Position numbers and translations under genes: made by a program
The notes under the pieces: model-generated
The model's input: the letters and a program-made list of their open reading frames with translations, nothing else
Database searches by the model: none
Told to the model about the DNA's origin: nothing
Shown here: positions 57,503 through 64,000 of the stretch, piece by piece
Position numbering within the stretch: the stretch's first letter is position 1
How the letters are laid out: every line of letters begins with the position of its first letter
Assembly (NCBI GenBank): GCA_902598655.1
Contig: CACKCQ010000002.1
Location: 1 to 64,000, forward strand
Direction: 5' to 3'
Length of the DNA stretch: 64,000 nt
Source: an uncultured Pelagibacteraceae bacterium
GTDB lineage: Bacteria; Pseudomonadota; Alphaproteobacteria; Pelagibacterales; Pelagibacteraceae

Positions 57503-59741
57503 ATTAATTTTTAAAAATTTTATATTATTTTTATTTCTTTTCTTTTCATTCACGACTTATTCTTTTTCGGAAATAATAAAAAAATTTACAATCACTGGAA
57601 ATAATCGTGTAGCTGATGAAACTATCATAATGTTTTCAAACTTAAAAATTGGAGACAGCATTAATCAAAATAAACTAAATAAAGCATTAAAAGATTTATA
57701 TTATACAGATTATTTCAAAATAGTAGAAATTAGCACTGAGAAAGAAAATGTTTTAATCAGCGTCAAAGAAAATCCTATTATTCAAAATATAATTATAAAG
57801 GGAATAAAAAAAAATAATGTAAAAGATAAAGTTACAGAAATTTCGTCAAAAATAGAAAAGTATCCATTTGTTGAAAATAAAATTAATGAACAAGTTAACC
57901 TTCTCAAAAATATTCTAAGGTCCTATGGGTATTATTTTGTTGAATTGGAAGCATTTGTTAATGAAAATTCTAATAATACAGTAAACTTAGTTTATAACTT
58001 CAATTTAGGCAATATTGCAAAAATAAAAAAAATAAATTTTATAGGTAACAAGGTTTTTAGAGATAATACACTTAGAAATATAATTATATCTGAAGAAAAT
58101 AAATTTTGGAAATTTATTACAAAAAATAAATTGTTAGATAATTCAAGAATAAAAGCCGATGTTATACGTCTCAATAATTTTTATAAAAACCGAGGTTATT
58201 TCAATGTTAATATTAAATCTACGACTGCTATTATAACAGATCAAAATCAATTTGAATTAATATTTAATATCAACGCAGGAGAGAAATATTTTTTTGATAA
58301 TATATCAATTAAAAATATTTCTGATGAAGTTTTGACTGAAAATTTAGATTATTTTGAAAATATATTTGCCAAATTAAAAAATAAACCATATTCAAAAAAA
58401 AAAATTAACAATGTAGTTGACGAACTTAATGATTTTGCACTTAATAATGATTTTGTTTTTTTAAATGCTAAATTTAATGAAATAGTTAAATCAGATAACA
58501 AAATAGATATATCAGTTTTCTTTGATGACCTTGAAAAACAATATGTTGAAAGAATTAATATTCTTGGTAATTTTATTACAGATGAAAAGGTCATAAGAAA
58601 TAATCTTATCGTTGATGAAGGTGATGCTTATAATGAAATTTTATTTAATAAATCTATTCAAACTATTAAATCAAAAAATATTTTTAAATCAGTCAAATAT
58701 AACTCAAAAAACAACTCAAATAATAATAAGATAATCGATATTACTGTTGAAGAGAAAGCTACGGGTGAAATATTTGCTGGTGCAGGAGCAGGTACCGCGG
58801 GTACAACACTTACAGCAGGTATAAAAGAAAATAATTATCTTGGTCTAGGAATACAATTAGACACCAATTTAAGTCTAACTGATGATACGATTAGAGGAAA
58901 GTTTTCTGTGCTTAATCCAAATTATAAAAACAGTGATAAATCTATAAAAACTACGATTGAAAGTTCTTCTCAAGATTTTTTGTCATCAAGTGGTTATAAA
59001 ACAAAAAAAACAGGATTTTCTGTAGGTACAGAATTTGAGCAAAAAAATGACTTTTTTGTAAATCTAGAAATATCAAATTATTATGAAGATTTAGAAACTA
59101 TATCTTCAGCTAGCAATATTATAAAAAAACAAGAAGGTAGTTACTTTGAAAATTTAATAACTTATGCGATTTCATATAATAAATTAGATCAAAATTTCCA
59201 ACCTTCAGATGGTTTTAAAAATAATTTTTCTCAGACATTGCCAATAATTTCTGACGATTTATCTGTTGAAAACTCATTTACATCTTCAGCTTATCATTCT
59301 TTAAATGATAATTTAATACTTTCTGCTAGATTTTTTCTTAAAACAGTAAATTCTATAGATGACAATGTTAGAGTCTCAAAAAGAGTTTTTGTTCCAGGTA
59401 GGAGATTAAGAGGTTTTGAAAGTGGAAAAATAGGTCCTAAAGATGGATCTCAGTTTATAGGAGGAAACTATGCTTCTTCTTTAAATTTAAATTCAACTCT
59501 TCCAAATATTTTATTTGAAAATGACAATATTGACTTAAATTTTTTTATAGATTTAGCAAATGTATGGGAAGTTGATTTTGATAGCTCATTAGACTCCAGT
59601 AAAATTAGATCAGCAACTGGAATTGCTGTAAACTGGTATAGCACAATAGGTCCTTTAACATTTTCTTATGCGATACCTCTAAGTGAAGCTGATACAGATA
59701 TTACAGAAAAATTTAGATTTCAAATTGGTACATCCTTTTAA
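57492..59741 (+). CDS. bamA: Outer membrane protein assembly factor BamA
   Basis: The 749-residue product has a signal peptide (MKNRLIFKNFILFLFLFFSF). Five POTRA repeats follow up to about residue 420, for example KKFTITGNNRVADETII and KKINFIGNKVFRDNTLR, then a beta-barrel with VPGRRLRGFESGKIGPKDG, which holds the (V/L)RGF motif. The last residue is Phe (RFQIGTSF), as needed for barrel assembly. It is the core of the BAM complex. Its neighbours skp and the lpx genes are all envelope related. Confidence 0.95.
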   Translation: MKNRLIFKNFILFLFLFFSFTTYSFSEIIKKFTITGNNRVADETIIMFSNLKIGDSINQNKLNKALKDLYYTDYFKIVEISTEKENVLISVKENPIIQNIIIKGIKKNNVKDKVTEISSKIEKYPFVENKINEQVNLLKNILRSYGYYFVELEAFVNENSNNTVNLVYNFNLGNIAKIKKINFIGNKVFRDNTLRNIIISEENKFWKFITKNKLLDNSRIKADVIRLNNFYKNRGYFNVNIKSTTAIITDQNQFELIFNINAGEKYFFDNISIKNISDEVLTENLDYFENIFAKLKNKPYSKKKINNVVDELNDFALNNDFVFLNAKFNEIVKSDNKIDISVFFDDLEKQYVERINILGNFITDEKVIRNNLIVDEGDAYNEILFNKSIQTIKSKNIFKSVKYNSKNNSNNNKIIDITVEEKATGEIFAGAGAGTAGTTLTAGIKENNYLGLGIQLDTNLSLTDDTIRGKFSVLNPNYKNSDKSIKTTIESSSQDFLSSSGYKTKKTGFSVGTEFEQKNDFFVNLEISNYYEDLETISSASNIIKKQEGSYFENLITYAISYNKLDQNFQPSDGFKNNFSQTLPIISDDLSVENSFTSSAYHSLNDNLILSARFFLKTVNSIDDNVRVSKRVFVPGRRLRGFESGKIGPKDGSQFIGGNYASSLNLNSTLPNILFENDNIDLNFFIDLANVWEVDFDSSLDSSKIRSATGIAVNWYSTIGPLTFSYAIPLSEADTDITEKFRFQIGTSF

Positions 59742-60253
59742 TGAAAAAATTAGTTTTATACTTTTTATTTTTGTTTCCTGTAAGTATTGCAAATGCGGAT
59801 ATTAATTTAGCTTATCTCGATATTCAATATATTATTGATAACTCAAATTTAGGACAAATTTATAAAAAAAATTTGCAAGATAAAAGCGATAAGTTCAAAT
59901 CAAAATTATCAATTAAGGAAGATGAAATCAAAAAACAAGAAGCTGAAATTAATAATAAAAAAAATATTTTAAAAGAAAATGAGCTTAAAATTAAAATTAA
60001 TAATTTAAATAAACAATTGAAAGAGTACCAAACATCAAAAAAAGAATTAAATAAAAATTTTATTCTTGAAAAACGAGAATTGAGCTCTAAAATATTAAAA
60101 CTTTTAAATCCTATATTAACCAAATATGTGGATGAGAATAATATAAAGATAGTAATTGAAAAGAAAAATATTCTGGTTGGGATAAAAACTTTAGATATTA
60201 CAGAAAATATTCTCAAAATATTTAATGAAGAAACAAAAAATTTGACCAATTAA
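59741..60253 (+). CDS. skp: OmpH/Skp family periplasmic chaperone
   Basis: The 170-residue product starts with a signal peptide (MKKLVLYFLFLFPVSIANA), then INLAYLDIQYIIDNSNLGQI and a long charged coiled-coil (about residues 45-115). The N-terminal beta strand with AYLDIQ and the tentacle-like helices match Skp. It holds unfolded outer membrane proteins on the way to BamA, whose gene lies directly upstream (overlap of one base). Confidence 0.88.
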   Translation: MKKLVLYFLFLFPVSIANADINLAYLDIQYIIDNSNLGQIYKKNLQDKSDKFKSKLSIKEDEIKKQEAEINNKKNILKENELKIKINNLNKQLKEYQTSKKELNKNFILEKRELSSKILKLLNPILTKYVDENNIKIVIEKKNILVGIKTLDITENILKIFNEETKNLTN

Positions 60254-61236
60254 TGAATACAAATAAAAATTCTTTTTTTGATAAAAAATCAAACGTCTAT
60301 TTATCAGATATTTTCGAAATTTTAAAAATAAAAAAAAAGATAAAAAAAAAAATTAAAATAAATAATATCTCAGATTTAATAAATTCCTCTAAAAATGATA
60401 TATCATTTTTTAATAGTCTGAAGTATTTTGAATTACTTAAAAAATCAAATGCTAAATATGTCATTACAAGTAAAAAATATAATAAAATTGTAAGTAAATA
60501 TTGCAAAACCATAGAAGTTGATCACGTATTAAAGTCTGTAGCCCTAATATGTAAAGTTTTTTATCCTAATTCATTAGATGATGCTGTTGATCTAAATGTA
60601 AGCAATCCATTGCAGAAAAATTTTAAAAAAGTGAAATTTGGCGTTAATGTTTTAATAGGTAAAAATGTAAAAATTGGTGTAAATTCAATAATTGGTCATA
60701 ATACCATTATTGAGTCCAATGTTAGTATTGGCTCAAATTGTATAATTGGTAACAATGTTTTAATTAAAAATTCTATAATTGGAAAAAATGTAAGAATTTT
60801 AGATGGTGCGATTATAGGAAAAAAAGGTTTTGGTTTTTTACCTGAAAGAAAAAAAAATTTAAGATACCCTCATATAGGTATCGTTATTATAAAAGATAAT
60901 GTTGAAATAGGATGTAACAACACTATAGATAGAGGATCAATATCAAATACAATAATAGGCAAAAATACTTTTTTAGATAATCAAGTTCACATAGCACATA
61001 ATGTAAATATTGGAGAGAATTGTATCATTACTGGTCAGGTAGGTTTTGCAGGGAGCTCTAGCATAGGTAGTAATGTTTTAATAGGTGGTCAAGCTGGTAT
61101 TTCAGGACACCTAAATGTTGGAAATAATGTACAAATTGGTGGTGGAAGCGGAGTTATAAAAAATATTCCAGACAATACTAAAGTGATGGGTTATCCTGCA
61201 AAAGATATTAGAAGATTTTTAAAAGAAAATAAATAG
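60253..61236 (+). CDS. lpxD: UDP-3-O-(3-hydroxyacyl)glucosamine N-acyltransferase
   Basis: The 327-residue acyltransferase has an N-terminal uridine-binding domain, followed from about residue 125 by hexapeptide repeats (for example IGKNVKIGVNSIIGHN). It has the catalytic His in DNQVHIAHNVNIGENC, then ITGQVGFAGSSSIGSNVLIG. Its C-terminal helix is short. It adds the second acyl chain in lipid A synthesis. It starts on the last base of skp and is followed immediately by fabZ. Confidence 0.95.
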   Translation: MNTNKNSFFDKKSNVYLSDIFEILKIKKKIKKKIKINNISDLINSSKNDISFFNSLKYFELLKKSNAKYVITSKKYNKIVSKYCKTIEVDHVLKSVALICKVFYPNSLDDAVDLNVSNPLQKNFKKVKFGVNVLIGKNVKIGVNSIIGHNTIIESNVSIGSNCIIGNNVLIKNSIIGKNVRILDGAIIGKKGFGFLPERKKNLRYPHIGIVIIKDNVEIGCNNTIDRGSISNTIIGKNTFLDNQVHIAHNVNIGENCIITGQVGFAGSSSIGSNVLIGGQAGISGHLNVGNNVQIGGGSGVIKNIPDNTKVMGYPAKDIRRFLKENK

Positions 61237-61689
61237 ATGTCAGACAGCCTAAATAAAAAACAAATTCAAAATTTATTACCACATAGAGAGCCTATGCTTC
61301 TAATTGATGAATTAATTAATATAAAAAAACTCCAATCTGCAACCGCAATTGTTAACGTTACAAAAGAAAGTTTTTTTGTACAAGGACATTTTCCAGATGA
61401 ACCTGTTATGCCAGGAGTTTTAATTGTTGAAGCATTTGGCCAAGCTGCAGCTGCACTTACTGCAGCAGGTATCGATAAGAAAACGTATGAAAATAAATTA
61501 GTTTTTTTAATGACAGTTGATAAAGCACGATTTAGAAATCCAGTAGTTCCTGATTGCAGATTGGAATTAAATATTGAAGCTGTAAGATCTCACGGAAGGG
61601 TATGGAAATACAAAGGAGAAGCTTTTGTTGATAGAAAAAAAATGGCTGATGCGCAATGGGCAGCAACTATTGTTGATAGAAAGAAATAA
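61237..61689 (+). CDS. fabZ: 3-hydroxyacyl-[acyl-carrier-protein] dehydratase FabZ
   Basis: The 150-residue hot-dog protein has the catalytic His and Glu in GHFPDEPVMPGVLIVEAFGQ and an N-terminal LLPHREPMLLIDEL. It dehydrates 3-hydroxyacyl-ACP in fatty acid synthesis, competing with LpxA/LpxD for hydroxyacyl-ACP. The lpxD-fabZ-lpxA order is the standard one. It ends 52 bases before the preferred lpxA start, the longest gap in this series. Confidence 0.97.
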   Translation: MSDSLNKKQIQNLLPHREPMLLIDELINIKKLQSATAIVNVTKESFFVQGHFPDEPVMPGVLIVEAFGQAAAALTAAGIDKKTYENKLVFLMTVDKARFRNPVVPDCRLELNIEAVRSHGRVWKYKGEAFVDRKKMADAQWAATIVDRKK

Positions 61690-61741
61690 TCAGTAGTAAT
61701 TATTGATAAGCATTTAAAAAATAATTTGTTATCTATTGTAT

Positions 61742-62536
61742 GTGATACATCATACAGCCATAGTTGATAAAAAATCTAAAATTTCTGAAAACGTCGAAAT
61801 TGGACCATACTGCATAATTGGGCCAAATGTTGAATTAGGATCAAATACTAAATTGCATTCGCATGTTAGCATAAAAGGTACAACAAAAATTGGAAATAAC
61901 AACGAAATTTTCCCTTTCGTTTCAATTGGAACACCGCCACAAGATTTAAAATATAAAGGAGAAGAGAATTCTATAATTATTGGAGATAATAACAAACTTA
62001 GAGAATATGTTAATATAAATCCTGGTACATCTCAAGGAGGAACAATTACTAAACTTGGAAGTAATAATTTATTAATGGTATACTGTCATGTAGCGCATGA
62101 CTGCACACTTGGTAATAATATAGTTTTGGCAAATAATGTTCAAGTCGGAGGTCATGTCACTATAGAAGATGATGCAATAGTTGGTGGCAGTTGTGCAATT
62201 CATCAATTTTCAAGAATAGGACATTTGTCAATGGTCGGAGGAATGACAGGTGTTTTAAGTGATGTAATCCCTTTTGGTTTATCATTAGGAAATAGAAATA
62301 ATTTAGTTGGGCTCAATCTAATAGGATTAAGAAGAGCAAAAATCTCAAATGATGATATTAAATTGTTACAAAATTTTTATAATATAGTTTTTAGCAATCA
62401 AAATTTTAGATCTAATATAGAAAATCTTGAAATAAATATAAAAGGAAATAAATATATAAAAAAAATTATTAATTTCTTAAATTCTGATAAAAAAAGACCA
62501 ATATCTTTGCCCATTATTAAAAATGAAAATAACTGA
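61742..62536 (+). CDS. lpxA: UDP-N-acetylglucosamine acyltransferase LpxA
   Basis: No ATG fits. I choose a GTG at 61742, giving MIHHTAIVDKKSKISENVEI, which aligns with the N terminus of LpxA; a TTG two codons upstream (61736) is possible. The protein has the left-handed beta-helix repeats, with the catalytic His in YCHVAHDCTLGNNIV and GQ/GHxTIEDDAIVGGSCAIHQF. The C-terminal helical domain is normal. It performs the first step of lipid A synthesis. Its 3' end overlaps the oxygenase gene by 14 bases. Confidence 0.93.
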   Translation: MIHHTAIVDKKSKISENVEIGPYCIIGPNVELGSNTKLHSHVSIKGTTKIGNNNEIFPFVSIGTPPQDLKYKGEENSIIIGDNNKLREYVNINPGTSQGGTITKLGSNNLLMVYCHVAHDCTLGNNIVLANNVQVGGHVTIEDDAIVGGSCAIHQFSRIGHLSMVGGMTGVLSDVIPFGLSLGNRNNLVGLNLIGLRRAKISNDDIKLLQNFYNIVFSNQNFRSNIENLEINIKGNKYIKKIINFLNSDKKRPISLPIIKNENN

Positions 62537-62993
62537 TAATTTTTTAGAAAAATCCGAGTTCGAAAATATAAATAAAACTTTTCATCTTTCTAATTTTCCA
62601 TGGTATTTTATGCCATTTAAAGTTCATGAAGGAGATGACAATTATCAATTTTACCATTTATTTATCGCTAAAGGTAAAGTTCTTTCAAAACATTTTGATA
62701 TTCTTCATCCTGTTTTAAAAAAATTAGGTGTAAAAGAAATTATTAGAATAAAAGCAAATTTAACATTAAAACAGAAAGAACACATTAAATCTGATATGCA
62801 TATTGATTTTAAGGATTGCAAAACTGCAATTTTTTATCTTAATACAAACAATGGATATACATTATTTGATAAAGGAGACAAAATACATAGCCAAGAAAAT
62901 CGAATTGTTGAATTTGATTCAAATCTTAAACACTGTGCAGTGGACCATACCGATACCAAATATAGAATAGTAATAAATTTTAATTATTTATAA
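62523..62993 (+). CDS. Small 2-oxoglutarate/Fe(II)-dependent oxygenase of marine phage type
   Basis: The 156-residue protein has the metal-binding HxD in DMHIDF (His93, Asp95), the distal His in NLKHCAV (His137) and the 2OG-binding Arg148 in KYRIVINF, all spaced as in the double-stranded beta-helix oxygenases. The blocks TAIFYLNTNNGYTLF and VEFDSNLKH strongly resemble small oxygenases of T4-like marine phages (from memory). It overlaps lpxA by 14 bases and the lpxI start by one base, so it is translated within the lipid A operon. A role in modifying lipid A or its precursors is inferred from position only. Confidence 0.75.
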   Translation: MKITDNFLEKSEFENINKTFHLSNFPWYFMPFKVHEGDDNYQFYHLFIAKGKVLSKHFDILHPVLKKLGVKEIIRIKANLTLKQKEHIKSDMHIDFKDCKTAIFYLNTNNGYTLFDKGDKIHSQENRIVEFDSNLKHCAVDHTDTKYRIVINFNYL

Positions 62994-63784
62994 TGATAGG
63001 TTTATTCTTTGGTGAAAAGCAATTACCATTAGAAATTTTAAAAAGTTTAAAAAAAAAGAAAATTAAATATTTCATAATAGATTTATCAAAAAATAATAAA
63101 TTCAAAAAAGATAACAACAGCTATTTTATTAATATTGGAAAATTTGGTAAAATTTTAGAATTAATTAAATCAAAAAAATGTAAAAAAGTTTTATTCGCAG
63201 GAAATATTATTAAACCAAGAATTTCCAAATTGAAATTAGATCTTAAAGGAATTTACTATATCCCTAGAATTATAAAGGCATCTAAATTAGGAGATGCGGC
63301 TGTATTAAAAGAACTGATTAATATTTTATCAGAAAATAATATAAAAGTTATTAAATTAAATACTTATAATCCAGAATTAACTCTTAGCAGAGGGTACTAT
63401 ACAAAATTGAAACCTAGTATAGTTGATAAATTAACAATAAAGAAAGGTATTCGAATATTAAAAAAGTTAAATTCATTTAATCATGTTCAAGCATTAGTAA
63501 TCAATAATGAGAAAATTATTTCTCTTGAAAAAAGAAAAGGTACAAAGGATATGTTAAAATCGATTAGAAACAATAATCTAAAGAATAAAATATTAATAAA
63601 GATGCCTAAATCAAAGCAAGACTTGCGTGTAGATTTGCCGACTTTAGGTCTAGATACATTAAAAGATTGTAAAAAAGCAAATATTAAAGGCATTGTAGTT
63701 AAAGCAGGTCAACATATATTTTTAGATAAACGCAAAGGACTTCAATTCGCTGATAAAAATAATATTTTTGTAATGGCTAAATGA
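62993..63784 (+). CDS. lpxI: UDP-2,3-diacylglucosamine pyrophosphatase LpxI (DUF1009)
   Basis: The 263-residue product matches LpxI: KLGDAAVLKELINILSEN, then LTLSRGYYTKLKPSIVDK, RKGTKDML and the C-terminal KMPKSKQDLRVDLPTLGLDT followed by AGQHIF. LpxI replaces LpxH in alphaproteobacteria and makes lipid X from UDP-2,3-diacylglucosamine. It lies between the oxygenase and lpxB and ends in ATGA overlap with lpxB. Confidence 0.92.
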   Translation: MIGLFFGEKQLPLEILKSLKKKKIKYFIIDLSKNNKFKKDNNSYFINIGKFGKILELIKSKKCKKVLFAGNIIKPRISKLKLDLKGIYYIPRIIKASKLGDAAVLKELINILSENNIKVIKLNTYNPELTLSRGYYTKLKPSIVDKLTIKKGIRILKKLNSFNHVQALVINNEKIISLEKRKGTKDMLKSIRNNNLKNKILIKMPKSKQDLRVDLPTLGLDTLKDCKKANIKGIVVKAGQHIFLDKRKGLQFADKNNIFVMAK

Positions 63785-64000
63785 AAAAGATTTTTATTTT
63801 AACAGGCGAACCATCCGGTGATAAATTAGCTGCAGAAGTTATTAAAGAATTAAAAAAATCTAAAACAAATATTGAATATTTATCTGTTGGAGGTCAACAT
63901 TTAAATTCTATAGGTATCAAGTCAATATATGATCAAAAGGATGTTACTTACATAGCCTTTACAGATATACTATTTAATATTTTTAAGATAAAAAGTAAAA
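63781..64000 (+). CDS. lpxB: Lipid-A-disaccharide synthase LpxB, N-terminal part (cut by window edge)
   Basis: The frame starts at an ATG at 63781, overlapping lpxI by four bases, and runs off the right end after 73 codons. It begins MKKIFILTGEPSGDKLAAEV, the LpxB N-terminal glycosyltransferase loop (xGExSGDxxxA), then VGGQHLNSIGIKSIYDQKDV. This fits the lpxI-lpxB order. It joins lipid X and UDP-diacylglucosamine to the disaccharide. Confidence 0.9.
   Translation, partial: MKKIFILTGEPSGDKLAAEVIKELKKSKTNIEYLSVGGQHLNSIGIKSIYDQKDVTYIAFTDILFNIFKIKSK

Noticed and set aside
1-64000. Mobile elements, prophage or CRISPR arrays
   Set aside because: No transposase, integrase, spaced direct repeats or cas-like gene was seen; the content is core-genome-like throughout apart from the phage-type oxygenase gene.

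Overview
The window is a very AT-rich (by eye roughly 30% GC), densely packed stretch of an alphaproteobacterial chromosome, most consistent with the SAR11 clade ('Candidatus Pelagibacter' and relatives). The reasons are the base composition, Lys/Ile/Asn-rich proteins, intergenic gaps of a few bases with many ATGA or TAATG stop-start overlaps, the TRAP and Ugp transport loci, and the alphaproteobacterial orders nuoA-N/birA/coaX/rnj/DUF1467/proS/lolCE/lolD/dnaE and rpsB/tsf/frr/uppS/cdsA/dxr/bamA/skp/lpxD/fabZ/lpxA/lpxI/lpxB. I see no insertion sequence, prophage, CRISPR array, rRNA or long repeat, and no gene-free stretch over 300 bases.

Region 1 (1-9.8 kb) is an uptake and catabolism locus. 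A leftward operon (GMC oxidoreductase, TerC-like membrane protein, SDR dehydrogenase, M23 peptidase, MhpD-like hydratase cut by the window edge) is divergent from a TRAP transporter (DctP-DctQ-DctM). An NCS1-type permease and a zinc alcohol dehydrogenase follow. The substrate cannot be read from sequence. Single genes follow: DUF3047, a YbgC thioesterase and a family 5 uracil-DNA glycosylase.

Region 2 (11.6-22.7 kb) is a glycerol-3-phosphate/glycerophosphodiester regulon. A GlpD without its usual C-terminal domain diverges from ugpB-ugpA-ugpE-ugpE-ugpC-ugpQ, a DUF1868 2H-phosphoesterase and glpK, followed by a periplasmic histidine phosphatase and a beta-hydroxyacid dehydrogenase. The logic is import of G3P or its diesters, cleavage, glycerol phosphorylation and oxidation to DHAP. 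The permease gene ugpE is duplicated in tandem.

Region 3 (22.7-29 kb) is protein quality control: tRNA-Leu, tig, clpP, clpX, lon, tRNA-Val and tRNA-Asp. Region 4 (29-43 kb) is the complete 14-subunit NADH:quinone oxidoreductase operon, running on without a gap into cofactor, RNA-processing, lipoprotein-export and replication genes up to dnaE at 52.7 kb.

Region 5 (52.7 kb to the end) starts with a structured rpsB leader and continues through translation, isoprenoid/phospholipid, outer-membrane assembly and lipid A genes, ending inside lpxB. pyrH and rseP, which usually belong in this series, are absent from it. A small marine-phage-type 2-oxoglutarate/Fe(II) oxygenase sits between lpxA and lpxI. 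The most interesting points are this oxygenase, the truncated GlpD, the 2H-phosphoesterase in the G3P operon, the tandem ugpE pair, matching attenuator hairpins after both binding-protein genes, the rpsB leader pseudoknot, and two tiny membrane-protein genes tucked under the 3' ends of larger genes.
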